A stretch of 64,000 nucleotides of DNA, from assembly GCA_002786165.1 (NCBI GenBank), contig PEQK01000012.1, positions 272,209-336,208 of the forward strand. The letters run 5' to 3'. Each line of letters begins with the position of its first letter. The first letter of the stretch is position 1. Below the pieces are notes generated by a model that had not been told where the DNA came from, did no database searches, and saw only the letters and a program-made list of their open reading frames with translations. The position numbers and the translations under genes were made by a program. The stretch comes from Legionella sp. (GTDB lineage Bacteria > Pseudomonadota > Gammaproteobacteria > Legionellales > Legionellaceae). Positions 17,953 through 26,688 of this stretch are shown one piece after another.

Positions 17953-18840
17953 CTAAGCATATTTCAGTCCATTCACCGGCGTATTTTTATGATAAATATA
18001 ATGTTGCACAATTTGATCAGCCTGTTCCGCGGTTAAAGGTTTGCTAATGACACCATCCATAAAATAATAATCGCAATCATATTTCACCAAATCAGCTTGA
18101 AACGACGTCAAAGCAATAATGGGCACATGAAATTCAGTATCTTTTTCAAATTGACGAAATTGTTTAGACAAAATGTAACCCGAAGTATCTTCTAGTCCTA
18201 TGTCCATAATCACCAAATTATATTTACCAGGTTGGAACAATGCCAACGCTTGTTGCCCAGAATCAGCACAATCTACCGAGCAATTCAAAGCAAGCAATAA
18301 AGATTCTTCCACTTGTTTGGCGATCAAATTATCTTCAACAATGAGCACACGTGGCGCGCTCGACAACGCATCTTGCGGAATATCCGCTACTTCAGGAGAC
18401 GGCTCGTTGACAGAAATGGCATCTTCTTGTACTTCCATCAAAATCACAACTGCACCGATCACACGCCCGGATTGATCTAACAAAGGCTCACGCTTGCAGG
18501 TAAAATGCTGGATCGTACCATTTTTATGCAAAATAGGCGGCAATCGTTTATCCTGCATGGCTTCGCCAGAAAATATCACTTTCATATCATCCAAACGAAA
18601 TGCCTCAATGATTTTTTCAGACCATTGCGACGCTTTGGCTAATTTATCATAAGGATATCCGCCAAAATCATGGATGCTCTTCAAATCAAGTAATTGGCTA
18701 AATGACGTATTACATCCTTGCAGCATACAATGCTCATCAATCCAATACACCAAATATGGCATACAATTTAAAATAGAAGAATAATAATGCCGAATCTCTT
18801 GGAGCTCGGCTTGCTTTCCTTGCTTGCTCTTATCAACCAT
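17953..18840 (-). CDS. PAS-domain protein with C-terminal response-regulator receiver
   Basis: The 295-residue protein has a short coiled N-terminus, a PAS domain (about 20-140, NCMPYLVYWIDEHCMLQGCN) and a receiver domain (about 165-285). The receiver carries the acidic pair (VEDN), the phospho-acceptor Asp in LVIMDIGLED, a conserved Thr/Ser (ALTSF) and Lys (VISKPLT). There is no histidine kinase or DNA-binding domain, so it probably receives phosphate from a separate kinase and signals through protein contact. It is divergent from rpsU. Confidence 0.82.
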   Translation of the reverse strand: MVDKSKQGKQAELQEIRHYYSSILNCMPYLVYWIDEHCMLQGCNTSFSQLLDLKSIHDFGGYPYDKLAKASQWSEKIIEAFRLDDMKVIFSGEAMQDKRLPPILHKNGTIQHFTCKREPLLDQSGRVIGAVVILMEVQEDAISVNEPSPEVADIPQDALSSAPRVLIVEDNLIAKQVEESLLLALNCSVDCADSGQQALALFQPGKYNLVIMDIGLEDTSGYILSKQFRQFEKDTEFHVPIIALTSFQADLVKYDCDYYFMDGVISKPLTAEQADQIVQHYIYHKNTPVNGLKYA

Positions 18841-18874
18841 AGGTTGACTCCCAATAATTAATTACACATGAGAC

Positions 18875-18903
18875 TTGACGATTGAGACATATGACACTAA
18901 AAT
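18875..18903 (+). promoter_or_regulatory. Sigma-70 promoter for rpsU-yqeY-dnaG
   Basis: TTGACG (18875-18880) and TAAAAT (18898-18903) are separated by 17 bases. This fits the sigma-70 consensus and lies about 85 bases before rpsU. No other convincing pair lies closer on the plus strand. Confidence 0.6.
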
Positions 18904-18943
18904 TACCAACCTATTATGGTCAGCTGTGATCATTTTTTAATTT

Positions 18944-18967
18944 ATACTATGCACCATATCATAGTAT
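18944..18967 (+). promoter_or_regulatory. Hairpin in the rpsU leader
   Basis: ATACTATG (18944-18951) and CATAGTAT (18960-18967) form a perfect 8-bp palindrome with an 8-base loop. It ends 7 bases before the GAGG ribosome-binding site of rpsU. It could be an operator or a leader hairpin controlling translation. Confidence 0.45.
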
Positions 18968-18988
18968 GTAACAAATGAGGAATAAACA

Positions 18989-19222
18989 ATGCCTACCGTT
19001 CGCGTGAAAGAAGGCGAAAATCCTGAATATGCACTGCGTCGATTCAAACGCTCTTGTGAAAAAGCCGGTCTTTTAACGGAATTGCGTCGTCGAGAATTTT
19101 ATGAAAAGCCTACTGCTGAGCGCAAACGTAAGCAAGCAGCTGCTGTGAAACGTCATCTTAAGAAAACATCTCGCGATATCATCACCGGTCGTACAGATCG
19201 CCGTAGAAGACGTAGTGAATGA
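18989..19222 (+). CDS. rpsU: 30S ribosomal protein S21
   Basis: S21 is a small basic 30S protein that helps mRNA binding near the anti-Shine-Dalgarno region. The 77-residue sequence starts [20 protein letters not shown] and ends in an Arg/Lys-rich tail, the typical S21 layout. The ribosome-binding site GAGG is well spaced. Its stop overlaps the yqeY start by 4 bases (ATGA), placing it first in the macromolecular-synthesis operon. Confidence 0.97.
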   Translation: MPTVRVKEGENPEYALRRFKRSCEKAGLLTELRRREFYEKPTAERKRKQAAAVKRHLKKTSRDIITGRTDRRRRRSE

Positions 19223-19659
19223 CTATTAAAGAACAGTTGACCGCTGATCTAAAAGACACGATGCGGGCCCAAGATAAAAAAAAGCTGGGCGTTTTACGTT
19301 TAATCACTGCTGCCATCAAACAAATCGAAGTAGATGAACGTATTGATGTAGACGATGCTCGTGTCCTGGTTATTTTAGATAAAATGGTCAAACAGCGTAA
19401 AGAATCTCTTCAACAATTTCAAGCCGCTGGTAGAGATGATTTGGTAGCCCAAGAGCAATACGAGTTAGAGTTGATTCAAGGTTATCTACCCACACCACTC
19501 ACCGACGCTGAAATTTCTGTCCTGATTGAAGACGCATTTCGTATCACCCAAGCAGAGAAGTTATCCGATATGGGCAAAGTCATGGCTCATCTCAAACCGT
19601 TGATGCAAGGTCGCGCCGATATGAGCAAAATTAGCGCGCTGATCAAAGAGCGATTATAA
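19219..19659 (+). CDS. GatB/YqeY domain-containing protein
   Basis: The 146-residue protein is a stand-alone YqeY domain ([41 protein letters not shown] tail). It is related to the tRNA-binding tail of amidotransferase subunit GatB. It is commonly found between rpsU and dnaG in gammaproteobacteria. A role in tRNA-dependent amidation is suggested by homology only. Confidence 0.9.
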   Translation: MTIKEQLTADLKDTMRAQDKKKLGVLRLITAAIKQIEVDERIDVDDARVLVILDKMVKQRKESLQQFQAAGRDDLVAQEQYELELIQGYLPTPLTDAEISVLIEDAFRITQAEKLSDMGKVMAHLKPLMQGRADMSKISALIKERL

Positions 19660-19691
19660 TATCTGTTTACATAGGTCTTTGCGGTGACCAA

Positions 19692-19711
19692 ATCCCTGCT
19701 TACGCAGGGAT
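19692..19711. repeat. REP-like hairpin between yqeY and dnaG
   Basis: ATCCCTGC (19692-19699) and GCAGGGAT (19704-19711) form a perfect 8-bp stem with loop TTAC. In E. coli the rpsU-dnaG gap holds a partial terminator and an RNA-processing site that keep primase levels low. This hairpin could do the same, or be a dispersed palindrome. Confidence 0.5.
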
Positions 19712-19740
19712 GACACAGACTATTTGGAGCGACCTACACC

Positions 19741-21477
19741 ATGCATGGTCTTATCCCTCGACATTTTATTGATGAGCTTCTGGTTCGAATTGATTTGGTC
19801 GATCTGATTGATTCTTATGTGCCCTTAAAAAAACGTGGCTTGAATCATCTTGCTTGTTGCCCGTTTCATCAAGAAAAAACCCCTTCTTTCAATGTCATTC
19901 CCACCAAACAGTTCTATCATTGCTTTGGCTGTGGTGCAAGCGGCAATGCCATTAGCTTTATTATGAATTATCTCAACCAACCTTTCCCACAAGCCATTGA
20001 AACATTGGCCACCAAAGCTGGCATGCAAATCCCACGCGAACAAATGCCCGATCATTTGAAACAAGCGTTACCTCTTTATACTGTGCTGCAAAAAGTCTCT
20101 GAGTACTACCAACAAACTTTGAAAAACGCCGGTACAACCGCGATCGCTTATTTAAAACAACGTGGCGTCAGTGGCGACATTGCCAAACGATATCAGATTG
20201 GTTACGCACCACAAGGCTGGCATACATTAGAGCAGTTTTTACCTAACCATCAAACGGAATTGTTGGCAACAGGCATGCTGATTCAAAAAGAAAATCAGCA
20301 AACATACGATCGCTACCGCCACCGCATTATGTTTCCAATTCATGATCGCCACGGGCGAATTACGGGATTTGGAGGACGTGCCATTGAAAGCGACCAACAA
20401 CCCAAATATTTAAACTCACCAGAAACGATTTTGTTCCAAAAGGGCCGAGAATTATATGGCTTATATCAAGTGATTCAGCAACAAAACACACCTGCATCCA
20501 TTGTCATTGTAGAGGGTTATTTGGATGTGATTGCTTTGGCCCAACATGGTGTAGACTATGCCGTTGCTACATTAGGGACAGCTACCAGCGCGTATCATGT
20601 TCAATTGCTCAGTAAATACACTCAAGATTTGCGATTTTGTTTTGATGGCGACCAAGCAGGTCGACAGGCTGCGTGGCGCGCACTAGAAAATAGTTTGCCT
20701 TATTTAGAATCAGGATTACAAGCTCATTTTGTTTTTTTGCCCGAAGGACATGATCCAGACAGTTTCATACGTGCCGAAGGCAAAGACGTCTTTGAAGCTC
20801 ATCTAAAAACAGCACTTCCTCTGAATCGTCTATTGTTTGATACGCTTTTAAAAGACCTTGATATCAGCGATATAGCAGGGAAAAGTCGCTTGATTCATGC
20901 TGCAAAACCGTATTTAATGAAAATAGTGGATGAACCTTATAAGGCCCTTTTGATCGGAGAGTTAGCTCGGCTGACCCGCATCGACAGCCAAAAAATAGAT
21001 CAATTGCTGCACGAAAACATCACACTTGAGCCACCCCCAACTCCGATCACGTCTGCCGCCATGCAACGAACACCATTACATATTGCACTGGCTTTAGTAA
21101 TTCAAAATCCGACCCTTTATCAACCTGAAATCACGGCTATCGAGTTACCTGCTAACGCGGAAACTGAGTATGCGTTACTGGACACGCTCATGCGTCATCT
21201 GGTCGAGCACCCTAATTTGAACACCGCTACCCTCATAGAGCACTTTCGAGACTCATCTTGGTTTGATGCGATACAGCAATTGGCATCATGGGAACATCTA
21301 GTACCTGAGCATGCACAATCGAGGGAATTTGCCGATATCATCACCTTCCTCAATAAAAAAAATCAGGAACTCATTGTTCGGCAGTTGATTGAAAAATCAA
21401 AGCACCAACAATTGAGCGAAGAAGAACGCCATCTATTACAGCAAATGCTCCGAGATCGCCATAAAACCATCACGTAA
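19741..21477 (+). CDS. dnaG: DNA primase
   Basis: DnaG makes RNA primers at the replication fork. The 578-residue protein has the CHC2 zinc ribbon (Cys-Pro-Phe-His ... CFGCGASG, about 40-64) and a catalytic core with the TOPRIM motif IVEGYLDVI (about 256-264) and the metal Asp pair CFDGDQAG. A C-terminal helicase-binding domain completes it. Length and domain order are standard. It sits 81 bases after yqeY. Confidence 0.97.
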   Translation: MHGLIPRHFIDELLVRIDLVDLIDSYVPLKKRGLNHLACCPFHQEKTPSFNVIPTKQFYHCFGCGASGNAISFIMNYLNQPFPQAIETLATKAGMQIPREQMPDHLKQALPLYTVLQKVSEYYQQTLKNAGTTAIAYLKQRGVSGDIAKRYQIGYAPQGWHTLEQFLPNHQTELLATGMLIQKENQQTYDRYRHRIMFPIHDRHGRITGFGGRAIESDQQPKYLNSPETILFQKGRELYGLYQVIQQQNTPASIVIVEGYLDVIALAQHGVDYAVATLGTATSAYHVQLLSKYTQDLRFCFDGDQAGRQAAWRALENSLPYLESGLQAHFVFLPEGHDPDSFIRAEGKDVFEAHLKTALPLNRLLFDTLLKDLDISDIAGKSRLIHAAKPYLMKIVDEPYKALLIGELARLTRIDSQKIDQLLHENITLEPPPTPITSAAMQRTPLHIALALVIQNPTLYQPEITAIELPANAETEYALLDTLMRHLVEHPNLNTATLIEHFRDSSWFDAIQQLASWEHLVPEHAQSREFADIITFLNKKNQELIVRQLIEKSKHQQLSEEERHLLQQMLRDRHKTIT

Positions 21478-21516
21478 TGAACTATATATCTTTATAAAAC
21501 AGTGTCATCAAAGCAA

Positions 21517-21933
21517 CTATTTTGATACTGTTTCAGGAAACTCAGAAATCGAAATTTTTTCTCCTTCTAAGCTCAGTGAACAAAGAATTTTTGAGTGTTT
21601 ATGTACGGTGATCACACTGTCATTAGAATATAAGCTACTCTCCCAAAACGAATCGAGTACGCGATAATGCAACATATACACGCCCAAACTGTCCTCATCA
21701 AAACTAATGACATTAGAATCATAAGATTTGTCTCGCCACATTGTAAAGGGGTACAAAGACCCTTTGTGAGACATTCCTCGCGTATCTATCAAATCATACT
21801 TAATATATGCATTTTTTTCAGTATTCGTAATGAAAAACAACACTTTTCCCGGTTGACTGTCAGCTGCGTGCACTGAATAAACAAAAAATAATAACAAGCT
21901 AATTATTTGCGTAAAACCTCTTAATTTCTTCAT
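21517..21933 (-). CDS. Uncharacterised secreted protein
   Basis: The gene is not recognised. It encodes 138 residues with a clear Sec signal peptide (KKLRGF then a hydrophobic core, cleavage after SVHA, about residue 23). The mature part of about 115 residues is beta-rich with many aromatic residues and one Cys near the C-terminus. It is transcribed against its neighbours and interrupts the usual dnaG-rpoD adjacency. Weak relatives or a lineage-specific envelope protein are equally possible. Confidence 0.55.
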   Translation of the reverse strand: MKKLRGFTQIISLLLFFVYSVHAADSQPGKVLFFITNTEKNAYIKYDLIDTRGMSHKGSLYPFTMWRDKSYDSNVISFDEDSLGVYMLHYRVLDSFWESSLYSNDSVITVHKHSKILCSLSLEGEKISISEFPETVSK

Positions 21934-22150
21934 TAATAAACGCCTAAATTGACAAAAATTATTACAATAATACCTTCTAAAAAAAGATTATCAAGCAAAA
22001 TTTAGACAATCACTCTTGCCTGAGTCAATTCCTTTCGCATTATTAAAGAGAAAAGAGGGGAGTTATTGCCATAAAAATGGTAGCCTCAAGATAAATCTTA
22101 ACCAAAATTAATATCATCTGACCGGTTTGAAATAAATATAACAAATATGC

Positions 22151-22179
22151 TGGCATGTTTTTTGTAGCCAGTCTATAAT
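22151..22179 (+). promoter_or_regulatory. Possible rpoD promoter
   Basis: TATAAT (22174-22179) is preceded after 17 bases by TGGCAT (22151-22156), a weak -35. It lies about 80 bases before rpoD in the 328-base gap (21934-22261). A separate rpoD promoter is needed because the minus-strand secreted-protein gene separates rpoD from dnaG. Nothing else in that gap is recognisable. Confidence 0.45.
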
Positions 22180-22261
22180 TAAGGCTTTCTAGCTTGTTAT
22201 CGATTATCCTCCATCGATAGTTCCTGGGTCTATTTCTTTAGTAAAGGCATATGTATTCATT

Positions 22262-24136
22262 ATGAGCAGCATAAACGAACAAGATCAACAACAATCACAA
22301 ATCACGAACGTTATTCGATTAGGTAAAGAGCAAAATTATCTAACTCATGCACAGATTAATGATTTGCTTCCCAATTTGGTCGCTTCCGAAAATTTTGATG
22401 TCATCATTTCTATTTTAGAGAATATGAATATCAAGGTCTTCGAACAGCCGCCAGGTGAAGACGAATTGATTGCCTTGTTTGGTAGCACTGAAGAAGCACC
22501 AGAAGACATGGATGAAGCAGCCACCATTATTGCCTCTGTGGACAAAGAAACAGGCCGAGTCACCGATCCCGTACGCGCTTATATGCGTGAAATGGGTACA
22601 GTTGAATTACTCACACGCGAAGGCGAAATTCGTATTGCCAAACGAATTGAAGAAGGTATCTATCAAGTTCTTCATTCATTGGCACACTATCCTGAAACCA
22701 TCAAATTAATCTTAGATGACTACGATTTGGTCTTAAATGCAGAAATGCGTTTGAATGAAATTATCAGTGGATTCTCTGATGATGAAAGCGCCCCGCCTTC
22801 TAGTATTGGCTCTATGCTGGATGAATCTCAGACTGACACGGAACTTGAATTACTTGATGTTGATGAAGTTGACGGCGAAGGTGGAGAAGGCGTGATCGAT
22901 GTCGATGATGGCCCAAACCCTGAACAAGCCAAAATATATTTTGATGAATTACGTGAAAACTTTACCAAAGCACTGAATTCGTTGCAAAAACATGGCAGAA
23001 CATCGCCTGAGACTGAAGTGTTATTGACCGAAATGTCCGGTTCTTTTTTGAAACTCAAATTGACCTCCAGACAAGTTGATCGACTCACTCGGCACTTTCG
23101 TCAATTAAGAAATCATGTGCGTGAATTTGAAAGAAATATCATGCGCATTTGCATTGAAAAAGCAAAAATACCACGCAAATTATTCATTGATACCTTCCCT
23201 GGCAATGAAACTGATTTGGACTGGTTGGACAATATCATCAAACAGCATGCCAAAAAATTAGATGAAGCACGTCTACAAGAGTTGGCCCCTGAAATCAAAC
23301 AATTGCAAAAGAAATTGGCACATTTTGAACATGAATATGGTTTAACCATCAGCGAAATCAAAGACATCAATCGTGAAATGTCGATTGGTGAAGCAAAAGC
23401 ACGTCGTGCAAAAAAAGAAATGGTAGAAGCCAATTTACGATTGGTGATTTCCATTGCAAAAAAATATACCAATCGCGGTTTACAATTCCTTGATTTGATT
23501 CAAGAAGGTAATATTGGTTTGATGAAAGCGGTTGATAAATTTGAATATCGTCGCGGGTACAAATTCTCTACTTATGCCACTTGGTGGATACGTCAAGCGA
23601 TCACGCGTTCGATTGCAGATCAAGCACGTACCATTCGTATTCCCGTGCATATGATTGAAACTATCAACAAATTAAATCGTATTTCTCGACAAATTTTACA
23701 AGAAACTGGGCATGAAGCGACGCCAGAAGAATTGGCTGAAAAAATGGAACTCAGTGAAGACAAGATTCGCAAAGTTTTAAAAATTGCTAAAGAACCGATT
23801 TCTATGGACACCCCTGTTGGCGATGATGATGAATCTCGTTTAGGCGACTTTATTCAAGACGATAATATCGAATCGCCTATTGAGTCGGCCACAGCAGAAG
23901 GTTTACGCGAAGCGACTCTAGAAATTCTAGCCACATTGACCCCCAGAGAAGCCAAAGTATTGCGCATGCGCTTTGGGATTGAAATGAACACCGACCATAC
24001 TCTGGAAGAGGTTGGTAAACAATTTGATGTAACTCGTGAGCGTATTCGTCAAATCGAAGCCAAAGCACTACGTAAGCTTCGTCACCCTTCACGTTCAGAT
24101 AAATTAAGAAGTTTTCTCGAAGGAGACGAAAAATAG
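22262..24136 (+). CDS. rpoD: RNA polymerase primary sigma factor RpoD (sigma-70)
   Basis: RpoD directs RNA polymerase to housekeeping promoters. The 624-residue protein has region 1.1, region 1.2 ([20 protein letters not shown]), the gamma/beta-type non-conserved insert with an acidic stretch (about 180-225), and region 2 ([17 protein letters not shown]) which melts the -10 element. Regions 3 and 4 follow, with the helix-turn-helix [20 protein letters not shown]. Length is normal. The gene is followed by the tRNA used as integration site. Confidence 0.98.
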   Translation: MSSINEQDQQQSQITNVIRLGKEQNYLTHAQINDLLPNLVASENFDVIISILENMNIKVFEQPPGEDELIALFGSTEEAPEDMDEAATIIASVDKETGRVTDPVRAYMREMGTVELLTREGEIRIAKRIEEGIYQVLHSLAHYPETIKLILDDYDLVLNAEMRLNEIISGFSDDESAPPSSIGSMLDESQTDTELELLDVDEVDGEGGEGVIDVDDGPNPEQAKIYFDELRENFTKALNSLQKHGRTSPETEVLLTEMSGSFLKLKLTSRQVDRLTRHFRQLRNHVREFERNIMRICIEKAKIPRKLFIDTFPGNETDLDWLDNIIKQHAKKLDEARLQELAPEIKQLQKKLAHFEHEYGLTISEIKDINREMSIGEAKARRAKKEMVEANLRLVISIAKKYTNRGLQFLDLIQEGNIGLMKAVDKFEYRRGYKFSTYATWWIRQAITRSIADQARTIRIPVHMIETINKLNRISRQILQETGHEATPEELAEKMELSEDKIRKVLKIAKEPISMDTPVGDDDESRLGDFIQDDNIESPIESATAEGLREATLEILATLTPREAKVLRMRFGIEMNTDHTLEEVGKQFDVTRERIRQIEAKALRKLRHPSRSDKLRSFLEGDEK

Positions 24137-24175
24137 TAGTATTCGGCGCAATTAGTTATTACAATATCAAACTTC

Positions 24176-24268
<93 letters not shown>

Positions 24269-24298
24269 GTAGTAGTTTTTAGAAAATTCAAAAAAGTC

Positions 24299-24317
24299 AT
24301 GTAGACGCAATGTAGAC
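24299..24317 (+). repeat. Left integrase arm-site pair
   Basis: Two copies of ATGTAGAC (24299-24306 and 24310-24317) lie 11 bases apart, just inside attL. The same pair with the same spacing is found just inside the right end (33046-33064). Matching repeats at both ends of an element are what arm-type binding sites of a tyrosine integrase look like. Confidence 0.65.
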
Positions 24318-24355
24318 AGTTTATTAAGGAAAAAGAATATTTGTAGGAGAGCAAA

Positions 24356-25108
24356 TTGGAAGCAGCGACTACGCATTTATACTCTAATTGGTCTTTTTGG
24401 GCAGTATTAGTTTCTGCTATTGCAATAATTCTTTCTCAACTTCCACCTTTACGCCTTTGGTTTAAAAAAGCCAGATTAGATATTGAAATGTACTCAAAGA
24501 TATCAATCACACATCAAGTTGGAAATCCTAATCTGCAGATCCATTTGATAGTAAATAACATTGGGGGCCGAAAAGTCAGAGTCAAGGGTATTTCTGTATC
24601 AGTAAAAAAGGACGGTGAATTGATAATTACTTTACCTGCACAAAATTATTTAGAGAGCCAAAACAGTCAGAATACTTTACTTTTCACCCCCTTTTCCTTA
24701 GACCCTTCACAAGAATGGGCTCATATTATAAATTTACTCAATTTTTTTAATCGTGAAGATGAGCAAGAGTATAGAGCACTCGAAGCAAAAATGATTGCTA
24801 ATTATCTATCGAAAAAAAGTAATTCAAAACAAGAATCACAGAACCTTATCGAAATTGATTCTGATCTTGTCCAACCATTTCATGGCTTCTTTGATAAGCA
24901 TTTCATCTGGAACACAGGAGAGTATCAACTAACCGTTAATATTAATACTGATTATAAAATAGCCAATATTTCCAAGGAATACAGATTTACCATTTTTGAA
25001 TCACATACTGCTCAACTCAAAGAAATTACTGATAGATATAAGTTTGGTGATGGAATAGGCTGGAACTCTGGTTTATCAAATGTAATGATTGATATAAAAG
25101 AAGCCTAA
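24356..25108 (+). CDS. Uncharacterised membrane-anchored protein of the island
   Basis: The gene is not recognised. The 250-residue product starts at a TTG with a good AGGAG seven bases upstream. One transmembrane helix (about 14-32) is followed by a cytoplasmic or periplasmic domain with beta-sandwich-like alternation (QIHLIVNNIGGRKVRVKGISV) and a helical middle (about 130-165). AT content is higher than in the core genes. It is the first gene inside attL and pairs with the next gene, 29 bases downstream, the position where islands often keep cargo. No known defence family is recognised. Confidence 0.6.
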   Translation: MEAATTHLYSNWSFWAVLVSAIAIILSQLPPLRLWFKKARLDIEMYSKISITHQVGNPNLQIHLIVNNIGGRKVRVKGISVSVKKDGELIITLPAQNYLESQNSQNTLLFTPFSLDPSQEWAHIINLLNFFNREDEQEYRALEAKMIANYLSKKSNSKQESQNLIEIDSDLVQPFHGFFDKHFIWNTGEYQLTVNINTDYKIANISKEYRFTIFESHTAQLKEITDRYKFGDGIGWNSGLSNVMIDIKEA

Positions 25109-25137
25109 CTTGTCATTTTAATTCAACATGTTTTTTT

Positions 25138-25824
25138 ATGATAGAGAGCTCCTATAATGCTGAAAGGATGAACCATCAAGTCAGTAAAGGGATGAGGACA
25201 AAAATGCTTGGGAAAAAAGTGTTAAGGATATACAGATTTTCTAAATATGCATTTATTGAGTGGGCAACTGAACCTCTTTTTAATAGAGCTCTTATTTTGG
25301 CGCTTGCTTCACCTGCCATCACTCTCTCATTTTACCGCTATTTTTTTGGTGAAGATAAAATGATTGAGGAATTAAATTCCTTAATAGTCGGTGCAATAGC
25401 TTTTGTTGGATCCTATTTAATATATCTTTTAATTGGCCTTATTTGCGCACCATTTATTGCTTATAAGAAAGAAAAAGAGAAAGGTAGTTTTTTTGATAAA
25501 CGATTTGTTTATCATAACCCTCATCACATTTACACAACAATAATTAAACCAGAAGATCATAATCAAACCATAAATTTTAAGGTTAAAGATGCTGAACCTA
25601 ACTCTTTAGTTTGTCTTGAGTTCGAATATAGAAATGGACTTGGTTATGTCTCAGTATTCGGATCGCCAGAAGAAGTAAAAAATGCAACAGAAGCTGCGAA
25701 TTTAAGAAGACAGAAGTTGAGCCTTAGAATAGATAAGCAAAATAAAGCAACTTTGAAATGTTTCACAGCCTCAAACTCGGATGACACTCAACTTAGAATA
25801 TATATGCTTAGTTGGGAATATTAA
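25138..25824 (+). CDS. Uncharacterised two-helix membrane protein of the island
   Basis: The gene is not recognised. It encodes up to 228 residues with two transmembrane segments (about 48-65 and 80-105) and a C-terminal soluble domain of about 110 residues rich in beta strands. The ATG at 25204 has a better ribosome-binding site (GAGG) than the ATG at 25138, so the true product may be 206 residues. It is cotranscribed with the preceding single-helix protein. Together they may form a membrane complex. Confidence 0.55.
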   Translation: MIESSYNAERMNHQVSKGMRTKMLGKKVLRIYRFSKYAFIEWATEPLFNRALILALASPAITLSFYRYFFGEDKMIEELNSLIVGAIAFVGSYLIYLLIGLICAPFIAYKKEKEKGSFFDKRFVYHNPHHIYTTIIKPEDHNQTINFKVKDAEPNSLVCLEFEYRNGLGYVSVFGSPEEVKNATEAANLRRQKLSLRIDKQNKATLKCFTASNSDDTQLRIYMLSWEY

Positions 25825-26052
25825 CAACCGCGGGCCAAGTGAAGATGTAGCCGGCATAGCTTTGAAAGAGCTTGGTTGACGCATTTATCGACATCCGGAT
25901 TAAGTTTAAATCACTGGCGGAGAATTGAGAGAGTTGTGGAGTACCGGAGTCAATTCTATTCATCAAAAACCCCGGGTCGGACCCTCCCCTTCCCCCCACC
26001 CGAGGGTAAATATTAGGTGGTGGTAGTAGTAGTTTATTTGCTTTTTAGTATT
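25825..26052. other. Non-coding, locally GC-rich gap next to the DUF5681 gene
   Basis: No credible gene is seen. The stretch contains a block (25969-26006) with GGGTCGGACCCTCCCC, a C-run and CCCGAGGG that is much richer in GC than the rest of the island. CCCGGG-type palindromes are included. Its position directly after a terminase-like gene would suit a packaging recognition site, but this is a guess. Confidence 0.3.
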
Positions 26053-26466
26053 CTAGTATCTCCCAATTTTCATCGCGTCTTCTATTTCCTCGACTTTTTT
26101 GATTAGATCGGTTAGCTCGATTAAATTGCGCTGTTTATCAAGCATTCCAAATAATTTTTGTCCCTCATCGGGAGTGAGCTCTCCTTTACCAACAGCGTTT
26201 ACAATTTTTCTACCAATAACTGATAAATTATCATTTTTTCCCATATCTATCTCAAATTGTATTGGCTGGCTAGTAGCTTTTGGCATCAATCGCTCCATGC
26301 ACAATCTAAGCGCATTTACGTCGCCATCAAGCGCCATTTCTATGGCTTTCTTCACTAAATCTTCTGCATGAGAATTCAATACGTTCGAAAGCTGTGTTCG
26401 CTTATTAAGTGTGCCAGGTTTTTTACCTGCTGGATTTCCTGATTGTCCTTTTTCAAATTTAGGCAT
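26053..26466 (-). CDS. DUF5681 domain protein (small-terminase-like)
   Basis: The 137-residue protein starts at the ATG at 26466, which has AGGAG six bases upstream. A frame start at 26502 has none. The N-terminus has the DUF5681 signature FEKGQSGNPAGKKPGTLNKRT, followed by helical DNA-binding-like and coiled segments. This family is common in prophages, often next to large terminase genes. No large terminase is present here, as in phage satellites that redirect a helper's packaging motor. Function is inferred from context. Confidence 0.7.
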   Translation of the reverse strand: MPKFEKGQSGNPAGKKPGTLNKRTQLSNVLNSHAEDLVKKAIEMALDGDVNALRLCMERLMPKATSQPIQFEIDMGKNDNLSVIGRKIVNAVGKGELTPDEGQKLFGMLDKQRNLIELTDLIKKVEEIEDAMKIGRY

Positions 26467-26536
26467 ACGTTTCTCCTTAATTCTCCTGCAAATTTCCTGC
26501 ATTTTGCAGGAGTATAATTAGCTCTTTCCTTATTTA

Positions 26537-26675
26537 ATCCGCAAATCATCCGCAATAAATCCGCAACGAAAGAGCCTCTCTACTAGAAAATTTCCGCAAG
26601 ATCCGCTACTTCCGCAACATCAACTAAATTTTCCTATTCACTTTATCATCTGCGGATTCTGCGGAAACAGCGGAT
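26537..26675. repeat. Iteron array: candidate replication origin
   Basis: Nine short repeats fall in three regular blocks. ATCCGCAA is at 26537, 26548 and 26559 (11-base period). TTCCGCAA, ATCCGCTA and TTCCGCAA are at 26592, 26601 and 26610 (9-base period). TGCGGAT, TGCGGAA and AGCGGAT are inverted at 26651, 26660 and 26669 (9-base period). More relaxed copies run into the end of the DUF3987 gene (26701-26729). Regular iterons with AT-rich flanks beside a replication-type gene resemble plasmid and P4-type origins. Confidence 0.65.
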
Positions 26676-26688
26676 CTAGTGCATGCAT

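Noticed and set aside
25808..25999. 63-residue reading frame on the minus strand
   Set aside because: Low-complexity, no start signal, overlaps a real gene end; better read as non-coding.
26537..26675. CRISPR array
   Set aside because: Repeats are 7-8 bases with 9-11-base periods and no spacers of 25-40 bases; no cas genes nearby. Iterons fit better.
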